Source of the DNA: Leeuwenhoekiella aestuarii
GTDB lineage: Bacteria; Bacteroidota; Bacteroidia; Flavobacteriales; Flavobacteriaceae
Direction of reading: 5' to 3'
Assembly (NCBI RefSeq): GCF_004104055.1
Contig: NZ_QOVJ01000001.1
Coordinates: 62,001-126,000, forward strand
DNA: 64,000 nt
The position numbers and the translations under genes were made by a program. Shown piece by piece: positions 1 through 8,768 of this stretch; within the stretch, counting starts at the first letter, position 1, and each line of letters opens with the position of its first letter. A model generated the notes under the pieces. It had not been told where the DNA came from, did no database searches, and saw nothing but the letters and a program-made list of their open reading frames with translations.

Positions 1-583
1 TCTGCGACAAGCATTAGATTTTGGTATTGATAAACAAGTAACTAAACTTACTCAGGAAAATGGTTTTTATGGAAACTCTTTAGTAAAAATTGTACTCCCT
101 GAAGAATTACAGAAAGTTGATCAAACGTTACGCAGCGTTGGTCTAAGCAGTCTGGCTGACGAAGGACTGAAGGTTTTAAATCGCGCTGCTGAAGACGCTG
201 TAGGCGAAGCTACACCTATATTTGTAGACGCTGTAAAAGGGATAACTTTTACGGATGCCAAAAATATTTTATTAGGAAACGATTCAGCTGCTACTTCTTA
301 CTTAGAGAATAAAACCAATACCGCTTTATATGCTAAATTTAACCCGGTTATTAAGCAGTCATTCAGTAAGGTAGGAGCAGATAAGATCTGGAGTAATTTG
401 ATTACAAAATACAATGCGCTGCCTCTTACCAATGATGTAAATCCTGACCTTACTGATTATGTCACCAAAGAGGCTCTGAAAGGTGTTTATACTATGATTG
501 CCGTAGAAGAAAAAGATATCAGAACAAATATTGCTTCCCGCACAACCACTCTTCTTAAAAAGGTTTTTGCGCTTCAAGATTAA
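1..583 (+). CDS. DUF4197 family protein, C-terminal part
   Basis: The gene enters from the left edge, so its start and any signal peptide are not visible; about 193 residues can be read in the frame that begins at base 2. The sequence matches the DUF4197 family as I know it from Bacteroidota and Proteobacteria: a helical protein with conserved LRQAL near the visible start, a KITFxDAxxIL-like segment (here GITFTDAKNILLGND), and the end TTLLKKVFALQD. Function is unknown; family members usually carry an export signal. The stop lies 9 bases before the next gene, so the two are probably co-transcribed. Confidence 0.85.
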   Translation, partial: LRQALDFGIDKQVTKLTQENGFYGNSLVKIVLPEELQKVDQTLRSVGLSSLADEGLKVLNRAAEDAVGEATPIFVDAVKGITFTDAKNILLGNDSAATSYLENKTNTALYAKFNPVIKQSFSKVGADKIWSNLITKYNALPLTNDVNPDLTDYVTKEALKGVYTMIAVEEKDIRTNIASRTTTLLKKVFALQD

Positions 584-592
584 AACTACATT

Positions 593-1570
593 ATGTCAAA
601 AAAGCTTAAAATAGTAGTCGCAGGACCTATTCCCAGAGATACTATCTCCACTTACGAAAACGATATAATTATGCGTTACGGCTGTGTAACGCATCCGGTC
701 ATTGCATTATCTAAACTTTTGGATACTGAAGGAACTGTAGTACCGGTTACTAATATGCATAAAAAAGATACTGCAGGAATCACCAAAGAATTTGAAGATT
801 TTAAAAATGTAGACTTAAGCGGTATTAACACCAAAGAAGATAGCGGTACCGTGATTCTTTTGGATTTTAAAGATCAAAACAATCGGGAAGAGAAGCAACT
901 GGCATGTATGAATCCAATACGTCCCAAACACATTAAAAAACATCTGGACGCAGATGCCTTTGTATTTGTGCCCATAACCGATTTTGAAATCAGTCTGAGC
1001 ACTTTAAAACATATTAAAAAACACAGCAATGGCCTTATCATATTTGATGCGCATGGTGCGACTACAGCTATGGATGTTAAAGGTCACAGACACCGAAAAT
1101 TTTGGATTGATCGTGATGAATGGCTACCCTATATTGATGTCCTTAAAATGAATCTTGAAGAATCGCAGTGCATGGCTTTTGCGAATGAATACGAGCACGA
1201 GATCCCTTCAATTTATGACGAAAATGCTACAGAACATCTTGATGAACTGGCTGCTCACGTTCTCAAAAAAGGTGTGTCTTACTTCTATGTTACAATGGAT
1301 TCCCGTGGATGTGTTTTATATCATGTAGAAAATAACACGATTAAAAAAGACTGGATCAGCTCAGTAAAAGTGGATAAAGTAGTTGATACAACAGGATGTG
1401 GAGACAGTTTTGCCGGTGGTCTCGCTTATGGTTTTGCTAAATACCAAGATCCAATAAAAGCCGGACAATTTGCTAATATTCTAGGAGCAAGACGCACACA
1501 AGGAAAAACCTGGGACGTATTTAAAAATGCTGAAGAAACAGAGGCCATTAGAAAGATGAATTATAATTAA
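593..1570 (+). CDS. PfkB-family carbohydrate/nucleoside kinase
   Basis: This is a 325-residue ribokinase-fold sugar or nucleoside kinase that would use ATP to phosphorylate a hydroxymethyl group; the substrate cannot be told from sequence. The C-terminal PfkB signature is clear as DTTGCGDSFAGG near residue 270, with the catalytic Asp in GCGD. The N-terminal signature is weak: the usual glycine-rich GG motif is replaced by RYGCVTHP near residue 30. It follows the DUF4197 gene by 9 bases. Its stop codon shares bases with the stop of the convergent downstream gene. Confidence 0.85.
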   Translation: MSKKLKIVVAGPIPRDTISTYENDIIMRYGCVTHPVIALSKLLDTEGTVVPVTNMHKKDTAGITKEFEDFKNVDLSGINTKEDSGTVILLDFKDQNNREEKQLACMNPIRPKHIKKHLDADAFVFVPITDFEISLSTLKHIKKHSNGLIIFDAHGATTAMDVKGHRHRKFWIDRDEWLPYIDVLKMNLEESQCMAFANEYEHEIPSIYDENATEHLDELAAHVLKKGVSYFYVTMDSRGCVLYHVENNTIKKDWISSVKVDKVVDTTGCGDSFAGGLAYGFAKYQDPIKAGQFANILGARRTQGKTWDVFKNAEETEAIRKMNYN

Positions 1571-2346
1571 TCCATTTCAGCTAACAACTCTTCAAAGTAA
1601 TCAAATGCTTTAAGAAGTCTACTCCCATACCAACTAAAATACTCACCGTCCACGCAAAAGATTTTTGCATCTGTAAACTGCTGAAATTCTGAAATATGTT
1701 TTTCTGTAAACGGAAAAGGTTCTGATGATAATAGTATTAATTCAGCATCTTTTAAATCCATTCTATTGATTTCAGGGTATCTGCTTTTTTTATTCTCAAA
1801 GATATTTTTAAACTGTAATTCCTTTAAAAGCACATTGATAAAATTAGCTCCTCCGGCAACCATTACCGGATTATTCCAAATCAAATAAGCTACCTTTTTT
1901 ACAGGTCTTGTCAAAACTTTTTTCTTAAAAGCACTGCGCTTTTTTGACACTTTCTCAATGAGATTCTGAGTTGATTTTTCAATCTGAAAAACTTCCCCTA
2001 GGTCGATAAGAAATGTATAAAAATCTTCAAAAGTATTGATGTCAGAAACATAAACCGGGGCTATTTCCTGGCAAAATGCTACTATTTCAGGAGTATTCTC
2101 TTCTTTATTGCAAAGAATAAAGTCTGGCTTTAACTGTTTAATTTTCTCTAAATGAATCGATTTTGTTCCGCCTACAATCTTCTTTTTTTTCCGAATATTT
2201 TTAGGATGCACGCAAAACTTAGTAACCCCAACAATATTGTCACTTAGCCCTAAATCTACCAGAAGTTCTGTAAGACTAGGCACCAAACAAACTATGCGTG
2301 AAGGCCTCTTTTGAATGGAAATAACACGACCCAGTTGATCTCTCAT
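1567..2346 (-). CDS. BtuF-like helical-backbone metal/cobalamin binding protein without signal peptide
   Basis: The 259 residues match the ABC-transporter substrate-binding fold of BtuF/FhuD type (Peripla_BP_2). It opens with PSRIVCLVPSLTELLVDLGL, then IVGVTKFCVHP and a KPDFILCNKEEN segment typical of BtuF. There is no signal peptide or lipobox, because the protein begins directly with the first strand, so it is predicted to be cytoplasmic. No permease or ATPase is nearby. Similar signal-less homologues are common in flavobacteria. It is the last gene of the leftward prfA-pyrF group and ends convergently on the PfkB gene. Confidence 0.75.
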   Translation of the reverse strand: MRDQLGRVISIQKRPSRIVCLVPSLTELLVDLGLSDNIVGVTKFCVHPKNIRKKKKIVGGTKSIHLEKIKQLKPDFILCNKEENTPEIVAFCQEIAPVYVSDINTFEDFYTFLIDLGEVFQIEKSTQNLIEKVSKKRSAFKKKVLTRPVKKVAYLIWNNPVMVAGGANFINVLLKELQFKNIFENKKSRYPEINRMDLKDAELILLSSEPFPFTEKHISEFQQFTDAKIFCVDGEYFSWYGSRLLKAFDYFEELLAEMD

Positions 2347-2363
2347 AGATCAAAGCTAATGGT

Positions 2364-3185
2364 TTAATTCAATTGCTTAAGGTGCACAGCCATTTGTCGC
2401 TGTAACTTTTCAGCTTCAGCAGCAGCAGCTTCGGCAAAATCCTTTTCTGCAGAAGCATATATAATTCCTCTTGAAGAATTAATCAGTAAACCCGCAGTTT
2501 CAGTAGCTCCATACTTAAAGACGTCATCCATACTTCCACCTTGCGCACCTACTCCAGGTACGAGCAAGAATGCTTTCGGTATTATCTGGCGTATTTCAGC
2601 TAAATATTCAGCCTTTGTAGCCCCCACTACATACATAAGTCGCTCGCTGTTTTCCCAAGATTTTGAAGTTTCCAGTACTTTTTTATACAATTCGGCTGCT
2701 CCTACTTTTTGAGTTTGAAAATCAAGAGCCCCTGGATTCGAAGTCAGTGCCAGCATTATTGTAAATTTTCCTTCAAAAGCTAGAAAAGGCTCAATAGAAT
2801 CTTTACCCATATAAGGTGCTGTGGTTACAGAATCAAAGCCTAAATCTTCAAAAAAAGCTTTAGCATATCTGCTAGAAGTATTCCCTATATCTCCACGCTT
2901 TGCATCTGCGATCGTAAAAATATCAGGGTGATTATCATTCAGATAATTTATCGTCTTTTTTAGAGACTGCCACCCTTTTATACCATATGCTTCGTAAAAA
3001 GCTGTGTTGGGTTTATATGCAACAGCAACGTGATGTGTTGCGTCTATTATCGCCTTATTGAAAGCAAAAATAGGATCTTCCTCCAGTAGCAAGTGTTGAG
3101 GTACTTTTTCTAAATCAGTATCCAGACCCACACACAGTACAGATTGCTTTTTTTTAATTTGTTCAAAAAGGGTATTGGCGTCCAC
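2364..3185 (-). CDS. pyrF: orotidine-5'-phosphate decarboxylase
   Basis: PyrF converts OMP to UMP, the last step of de novo pyrimidine synthesis, in the cytoplasm. The 273-residue length and the motif [15 protein letters not shown] near residue 95, with the catalytic Asp-Lys-Asp cluster in DAKRGD, place it in the longer type-2 PyrF group. The end of the barrel shows [11 protein letters not shown] and the phosphate-binding segment [12 protein letters not shown]. It lies 22 bases downstream of prfA on the same strand, so they probably form one transcript. Confidence 0.95.
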   Translation of the reverse strand: MDANTLFEQIKKKQSVLCVGLDTDLEKVPQHLLLEEDPIFAFNKAIIDATHHVAVAYKPNTAFYEAYGIKGWQSLKKTINYLNDNHPDIFTIADAKRGDIGNTSSRYAKAFFEDLGFDSVTTAPYMGKDSIEPFLAFEGKFTIMLALTSNPGALDFQTQKVGAAELYKKVLETSKSWENSERLMYVVGATKAEYLAEIRQIIPKAFLLVPGVGAQGGSMDDVFKYGATETAGLLINSSRGIIYASAEKDFAEAAAAEAEKLQRQMAVHLKQLN

Positions 3186-3207
3186 GTAGAAATATTTTTT
3201 TTGAAGT

Positions 3208-4284
3208 TTAGATCGTATCTCCTCCTTCAGCTAGTTTTTCGGTATTACTCACCAATTGCAATTCATCAATTATCCGCTGAATATCTCCATCTATAATATT
3301 TGACAAATCGTATAAGGTAAGATTGATACGGTGATCGGTAACACGTCCCTGAGGGTAGTTATACGTGCGTATTTTTGCGCTACGGTCACCACTTGTTACC
3401 ATAGACCCACGCTTAGCAGCATCTTCTTCTTGCTTTTTGGCAAGCTCCATATCGTAAAGACGAGAGCGTAATACTTTAAACGCCTTTTCCTTATTCTTAT
3501 GCTGCGATTTCTGATCCTGACATTGTGCTACAAGTCCTGTTGGTTCGTGTGTTAAACGCACCGCTGAATACGTAGTGTTTACCGACTGACCACCTGGACC
3601 AGATGAACAGAAATAATCTATACGTACATCTTTAGGATCTATTTCTACATCAAACTCTTCTGCTTCCGGAAAAACCATGACTGTTGCTGCACTGGTATGC
3701 ACACGACCTTGGGTTTCGGTTTGTGGAACACGCTGAACCCGATGCACTCCTGCTTCAAAACGTAAAGTACCATAAACATCATCGCCGGTTACCTCAACTT
3801 GAATTTCTTTATAACCGCCGCTGGTTCCCTCGCTATAATCTATAGTACTCGTTTTCCAACCTTTGCTCTCGCAGTATTTCATGTACATTCTATACAGATC
3901 TCCTGCAAAAATACTCGCTTCATCACCACCAGTCCCTGCTCGTATTTCCATGACGGCGTTCTTAGCATCTTCAGGATCTTTAGGAACAAGCATAAATCTG
4001 ATTTTCTCCTCAAGCGCCGGTAAAGCTTCTTTAGATTCTTCAAGCTGCAGTTTTGCCATCTCCGTCATTTCCGGATCGCTACCATCCGCGATGATCTCTT
4101 CAGCCTCATTTACTTGCTGTGTATATTGAATATATTTCTCACGCTCATCCATAAGAGCACGTAAATCTTTGTATTCTTTATTGAGCTCTACATAACGCTT
4201 CTGATCTGTTATTATATCGGGTTGAATAATAAGATCGCTTACTTCGTCAAAGCGCTGTTTTATAAAGTTTAATCGTTCTAGCAT
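3208..4284 (-). CDS. prfA: peptide chain release factor 1
   Basis: RF1 recognises UAA and UAG in the ribosomal A site and triggers peptide release. The protein is 358 residues, the normal length. The GGQ loop that enters the peptidyl-transferase centre is present as [16 protein letters not shown] near residue 230. The codon-recognition region shows PQT within [14 protein letters not shown], which fits the PxT motif of RF1 rather than the SPF of RF2. The ATG lies about 120 bases from the next gene upstream. A TAAATTCG sequence upstream, close to the TAnnTTTG box, may be its promoter. Confidence 0.97.
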   Translation of the reverse strand: MLERLNFIKQRFDEVSDLIIQPDIITDQKRYVELNKEYKDLRALMDEREKYIQYTQQVNEAEEIIADGSDPEMTEMAKLQLEESKEALPALEEKIRFMLVPKDPEDAKNAVMEIRAGTGGDEASIFAGDLYRMYMKYCESKGWKTSTIDYSEGTSGGYKEIQVEVTGDDVYGTLRFEAGVHRVQRVPQTETQGRVHTSAATVMVFPEAEEFDVEIDPKDVRIDYFCSSGPGGQSVNTTYSAVRLTHEPTGLVAQCQDQKSQHKNKEKAFKVLRSRLYDMELAKKQEEDAAKRGSMVTSGDRSAKIRTYNYPQGRVTDHRINLTLYDLSNIIDGDIQRIIDELQLVSNTEKLAEGGDTI

Positions 4285-4404
4285 GTGAATTTTTAATTGC
4301 TTGCGAATTTACACAAAAATAAAGGTTTATTGAGCTATTTAACCCAATGTATAACATGCAGCAAAAGAAAATTCACAAATATTAATGCTAACCATAACCT
4401 ACTC

Positions 4405-5118
4405 TTAGGTATTTTCATATTGATCCCCATGCTGCGCTATCGCAAAATTCATGAGCACTAACAAACCAGCAAAATAAAATATCCGCGTGATCAAAAAAAA
4501 CAAATAGTTTTCCAGATAAATTCCTAGATAAGCGGCAATATCAGAAATGGTAAATGAAAATACAGCAAAAGAAAAGAGCAACGCTCGCAAACTTCCCAAC
4601 CGATAATAGTAATAGATAGCAAGCAGAAGTGAGAAAACAATACTTATCCCCAAAAAATAGTAATAGTAAATTAGACTACGCTCATGATCTTGCATAGCTA
4701 AAACAGACTCCAGACTATACAGCATTCCGAAACATGCTAAAACCACAAAGCCTGTAATTGCAATAGAGGGTGTCATTAGTTTAAAACGCAAAAGATTTTT
4801 AAGCTGCCTAAAAAACAAAGAGAAGTAAGCTATACCGCCACAAATAAAAAATCCTAAGGAAATAAGACTATCTTCATAAAATATAGCTGCAATATCTCTT
4901 AACCAAAAAGCAATAAGTGCTAGCATCAACACCTTACTTTGTTTGGGAAAAGAAAACACAAAGAAGCCTATTAATAAAGTGGAACTCACAAATCTTAACA
5001 TTCTCGAGATGAAAGTAGGAAAAAAGAGTACTGCCAAACAATTAACAATAACAAGACCCAATCCAATCGCAAAAAGCATTTGAAATCGTTCTAAATCTTT
5101 ATTTTGAATGCCTTTCAT
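4405..5118 (-). CDS. multi-pass membrane protein, paralogue of the next gene (YhhN-like)
   Basis: The 237 residues contain about eight hydrophobic helices and almost no soluble domain. It is clearly paralogous to the gene at 5253-6020: both have an LAL...RDxAxIFxE segment in helix 3-4 and an F(S/G)F...DI(A/S)A segment near the C-terminus. The helix pattern and conserved acidic residues recall the YhhN/TMEM86 lysoplasmalogenase family, but I could not confirm this by motif. The two copies are 134 bases apart in the same direction. Confidence 0.6.
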   Translation of the reverse strand: MKGIQNKDLERFQMLFAIGLGLVIVNCLAVLFFPTFISRMLRFVSSTLLIGFFVFSFPKQSKVLMLALIAFWLRDIAAIFYEDSLISLGFFICGGIAYFSLFFRQLKNLLRFKLMTPSIAITGFVVLACFGMLYSLESVLAMQDHERSLIYYYYFLGISIVFSLLLAIYYYYRLGSLRALLFSFAVFSFTISDIAAYLGIYLENYLFFLITRIFYFAGLLVLMNFAIAQHGDQYENT

Positions 5119-5252
5119 ACTCCTCTAATTTTAAAAGAAACAGAAAAGTTGGGTATCCTAAAGAAACGTAAAATTTTACAAACTAAAATCGAGAATTATT
5201 TTCTCGTAATTTCTAAGAAAATAGTCGTTTAAAAAATGGTTTTTTGTGTCGT

Positions 5253-6020
5253 TCAAAAGGAGTCTTTAAGTATTTTGATATCTTCCTGCTCTGTACGTAA
5301 TCCTTCGGTATCTATTGTAAAACTCATAAGGAATCCCAAGCTCAAAGCGTAAAAAAAACGATCTACATACCACAATTCATCAAACTCGTTATAATAAGCT
5401 AAACAAGCACTGATATCTGCTAATATGAACCCAAAGACCATAAGTGCAAAATACAGAGAGCGGTTACTGTTCAAGACAAAATTGTAATAAAAAGCACATG
5501 AAACAAGTACTATTAGCGATGATCCCAAAAAATAAAAAAGAGGAAGCTCTAATAAATCCTGCATCTGTCCCTCAACAAATCCAGATAGGATATATAATAT
5601 AAGGATATTTCCTGAGGTAAGCAATGCCGCAAATAGAAGAGATGATTTTTTAAAACCCGAAAGTCTAACAAAAGGAATGCGCTCTACACAGAATAAAGTA
5701 TAACTCAAACCTGCAAAAAATAAATACAGTTCTGTACCCCAATCACTTTCAAAAAAGATGTGCGCAAAATCTCTACACACCAATAAAAACAAAGCCAAAG
5801 TGACCCATAAATTTTGGTTTTTAACCAAGTAAAAGTAAACCAATATAAATGAAAACGTTGACCCAAATCTTACAATACGCATAACGTGCAAATCGTAGAA
5901 ATAAACCGAAATCAGATTTACAAGTAAGACTAGAAAAACCAGCGTAAAAATACCCTTGCCCCCATTGATGTTAAAAAACTTCAAAATCTTTTTTAAATAG
6001 ATTAGCAATAATATTGACAA
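5253..6020 (-). CDS. multi-pass membrane protein, paralogue of the previous gene (YhhN-like)
   Basis: The 255 residues contain about eight transmembrane segments with a short cytoplasmic tail rich in Glu and Asp. The aligned core with its neighbour includes LALFLLVCRDFAHIFFES and GFILADISACLAYY. Family assignment to YhhN/TMEM86-like proteins is tentative. The start chosen gives an N-terminus MSILLLIYLKKILKF; a later Met is not obviously better. The region upstream is a long stretch without intact genes. Confidence 0.6.
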   Translation of the reverse strand: MSILLLIYLKKILKFFNINGGKGIFTLVFLVLLVNLISVYFYDLHVMRIVRFGSTFSFILVYFYLVKNQNLWVTLALFLLVCRDFAHIFFESDWGTELYLFFAGLSYTLFCVERIPFVRLSGFKKSSLLFAALLTSGNILILYILSGFVEGQMQDLLELPLFYFLGSSLIVLVSCAFYYNFVLNSNRSLYFALMVFGFILADISACLAYYNEFDELWYVDRFFYALSLGFLMSFTIDTEGLRTEQEDIKILKDSF

Positions 6021-6059
6021 GATATATTTTTCCTTGTTAATTATACCTAAATGAACAAA

Positions 6060-6096
6060 AAATCCACAATCGAATTAAAAACTCAATTGTGGATTT
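6060..6096. terminator. perfect 11-bp hairpin
   Basis: AAATCCACAAT at 6060-6070 pairs perfectly with ATTGTGGATTT at 6086-6096, leaving a 15-base AT-rich loop. The stem resembles a bidirectional terminator, but no intact gene ends here, so it may be left over from a lost gene. It sits just upstream of the leftward membrane-protein gene. Confidence 0.45.
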
Positions 6097-6750
6097 AATC
6101 AGTTATCCGGGAGAGATTCTTTATAGCTACTCACTCAGATTGCGATTCTCGACATTCTCTTCAAAAGAAAGCTAACAACTTTTTCTTTATAGATTAGAAC
6201 AAGTTTTAAAACAACCTTAAATTAACTCACCGTGTCGCTCATTAAAGTTGATAACGAAAATCTGCTCACAAGAAAAGTGCTTGATAATTAGAGCGTCAAA
6301 AAATAAAGAAGGCTCAAACTATTCTGAAATACTTCTTCTAAGTACTCTTTAGGTTTTATTTATTCTTTTCGTGAAATTCTGTGATTCGCGATAACATTCA
6401 ACATTTATTTACAATCAGTAACCGGAGTGAAACTTAGATAAGTTATGTAAAAAAGTGAGAGAATAGGATCTGAGCTCATTGTAAACAATCACTTTTATTG
6501 GATTTTTTCAGACCTAAACAGGTAAGTACAGGATACTATACCCAAGTTAGGTTTTTAATATTGTGAGGAACGACATAATAACTAAAACGTTTTACTTATA
6601 TTCTAAGTAATAATAAACTATTTCCCAACTAAACGATCAGTTGATAAGTTGTATGTGATATAAACGATACTAGTTTGTAGAGATGAACGACATAGAAAAA
6701 GAAAGAAATAGCGGTACTGATACAGATTTCGATTCGAGTTTCCTGTCTAA
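6097..6750. other. gene-free, apparently decayed region
   Basis: About 650 AT-rich bases without a convincing gene. One short open stretch at 6683-6781 (33 codons, starting MNDIEKERNSG) has no recognisable family. A perfect 12-bp palindrome TAAAACGTTTTA lies at 6593-6604, the shape of a LacI-type operator, but no such regulator is in the window. The region leads into a recognisable esterase remnant, so most of it is probably degenerate coding sequence. Confidence 0.4.
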
Positions 6751-6954
6751 ATGGAACACCAATACTATAAGTTTGGTTTAGTGTGCAGTATAAGCTTTAC
6801 GCTGAGATATGTTGCTCTTAGAGAACATGAAGTTCCTGTAAAATCTATATATGCTAAGGGCTGCCATGGTTTTGGTGTTAATAATAAAAGTACACAAAAA
6901 CAGTGGATCGAACCAAGTGTTAATTGGATTTTGGATGAAAAATGGAATAAATAG
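6751..6954 (+). pseudogene. C-terminal remnant of an alpha/beta-hydrolase (carbohydrate-esterase-like)
   Basis: The frame reads ...YVALREHEVPVKSIYAKGCHGFGVNN...WIEPSVNWI. This matches the C-terminal block of bacterial alpha/beta-hydrolase esterases of the BD-FAE/acetyl-xylan-esterase type, where the usual pattern is Y-AL+-GVPVE-h-Y-KGGHGFG, a spacer, W, and a final WL helix. The catalytic His in HGFG is retained, but the nucleophile elbow and acid residue are missing. No in-frame continuation exists upstream, so I read it as a broken gene. It lies 37 bases before the lipoprotein gene, consistent with a former carbohydrate operon. Confidence 0.6.
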
Positions 6955-6990
6955 TCCTATAAAAACATAAAAGCTAAATCATTAATTACA

Positions 6991-8676
6991 ATGCATAAAT
7001 ACTTAAAATTAACCGTTTGCTTTCTTACACTTCTTTGTGTCATCGCGTGTAAAACCAAGGCAGAGGAACCTGATTCTCAAACTGTTTTAAATGAAGAGAC
7101 CAATATACCCAAGATTGTAAACATTATAAACTTTATTCGCGACATCGAACCTCGTGATGAGGCAATAACCGAAGAGGTTCTTTTTGAAACCACAAAATCT
7201 CAGGTTGAAATCATGCGCCAATATCAGTTAGGCGGTACTTTTCTCCTGCAATATGATGCCTTGATAGATGAACACTACCAGGAACTTTTAAAAGGTTTAC
7301 CTGTAGACTCTTTTGAGATTGGAGCATGGTGGGAAATCCCACAACCCCTTGTTGAAAAAGCGGGGCTGGAATGGCGAGGACGTTTCCCCTGGGATTGGCA
7401 TCCTGATGTAGGCTTTTCTACGGGCTACACTCCAAAAGAAAGAGAGCAACTAGTTGATGTTTACATGGAAGATTTTAAAAAGATTTTTGGGTACTATCCA
7501 AAATCTGTGGCTTCATGGTTTATCGATGCACATACACTGAATTATATGTATGAGAAGTATGACATTATAGCTTCTGCAAACTGTAAAGATCAATATGGTA
7601 CAGACGGGTACACCCTTTGGGGTGGTTATTGGAATCAGGCGTATTATCCCAGTAAACTTAATTCGTATATGCCCGCTCAAAATGCCGAAAATCAAATCCC
7701 CGTTCCCATTTTTAGGATGCTGGGCAGTGACCCTATCCACCAGTACGATACAGGGCTTGAGCACGACAGACAAGGGGTTATCTCTATGGAGCCTGTATAC
7801 CCGAGATCTGGAGGAAGTGAGCCATGGGTAGACTGGTATATGAAAAATTTTGTGGACGGTGAATCTATGCAGTATGCCTATGTTCAGGTAGGACAGGAAA
7901 ATTCCTTTATCTGGAAAGATGTAAAACAGGGTTTTGAATACCAGATGCCACTTTTTGCAAAATTAAGGGATCTAGGAAAAATCAAGGTTGAAACACTTGC
8001 CGAAACAGGGGCCTGGTTTAAAGAAAACTTTAAAGTCACTCCAGCGACTTCTGTCACCGTAAATACGGATTATGAGGATGGAAAGAAAAAGACAGTTTGG
8101 TTTAACAGTAAAAACTATCGTATAAATCTACTTTGGGAGGACAATACGCTACGATTTAGGGATATTCATTTGTTTGATGAAAGCATTCAGTCAAGCTATC
8201 TGGAAAACAAACTAGAATCTAATCAGGCATTATTCTTTACACAGCCTTTTGTTGATGGTTACCTATGGAGCACCGCTCAAAAATTGGCCGGACTTCGGTT
8301 TAATCAGGAAAAAAATGGTGAGATAATTTCGTTAGAAGGAGAAGATCCAATCATTACAAACCCACAAGATGGTAAATTAGAAGTCCTCTGGCCTCTTCAA
8401 GATGACAACGGAACTATTAAAATGGAAATTGATGAAGATCAAACCCAGATTACACTTGAGGGAGGAAAATCTCTAGATTGGTTCTTAGAGTTGACTGTTG
8501 CCAAACCCAATGATCTTCCATTTCAAAGTATTGAAGACGATAAAATAGAATCTTTAAGTCAGGGAAAAACCTATACGGTATCTACTTTAAAAGGAAAATT
8601 TTCAAAGCCTGTAGCTGATGAAGTATTTAGAATCTATCCCGAGGATAACAGTATAAAACTGAATTTTAAACAGTAG
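6991..8676 (+). CDS. lipoprotein, polysaccharide-deacetylase-like barrel protein of unknown function
   Basis: This 561-residue protein has a lipoprotein signal peptide with its modified Cys at residue 20 (VIAC). Residues 40-350 look like the glycoside hydrolase/deacetylase beta/alpha-barrel fold: NIINFIRDIEPRD at the first strand, EIGAWWEIPQPL, WDWHPDVGFSTGY, and SWFIDAHTLNYM. Similar proteins occur in Bacteroidota polysaccharide loci under DUF names; the substrate is unknown. The remaining 200 residues look beta-rich. The neighbouring rhamnosidase, 92 bases downstream on the same strand, suggests a role in trimming a rhamnose-containing glycan. Confidence 0.65.
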   Translation: MHKYLKLTVCFLTLLCVIACKTKAEEPDSQTVLNEETNIPKIVNIINFIRDIEPRDEAITEEVLFETTKSQVEIMRQYQLGGTFLLQYDALIDEHYQELLKGLPVDSFEIGAWWEIPQPLVEKAGLEWRGRFPWDWHPDVGFSTGYTPKEREQLVDVYMEDFKKIFGYYPKSVASWFIDAHTLNYMYEKYDIIASANCKDQYGTDGYTLWGGYWNQAYYPSKLNSYMPAQNAENQIPVPIFRMLGSDPIHQYDTGLEHDRQGVISMEPVYPRSGGSEPWVDWYMKNFVDGESMQYAYVQVGQENSFIWKDVKQGFEYQMPLFAKLRDLGKIKVETLAETGAWFKENFKVTPATSVTVNTDYEDGKKKTVWFNSKNYRINLLWEDNTLRFRDIHLFDESIQSSYLENKLESNQALFFTQPFVDGYLWSTAQKLAGLRFNQEKNGEIISLEGEDPIITNPQDGKLEVLWPLQDDNGTIKMEIDEDQTQITLEGGKSLDWFLELTVAKPNDLPFQSIEDDKIESLSQGKTYTVSTLKGKFSKPVADEVFRIYPEDNSIKLNFKQ

Positions 8677-8768
8677 GTATACGCATCGTCGTTTAGCTGT
8701 TAAATAGAACTAAACAGTTTATCATTTTTAGGAGTTGCAACTTCTAAACCTAATTTTAATATAAAATA

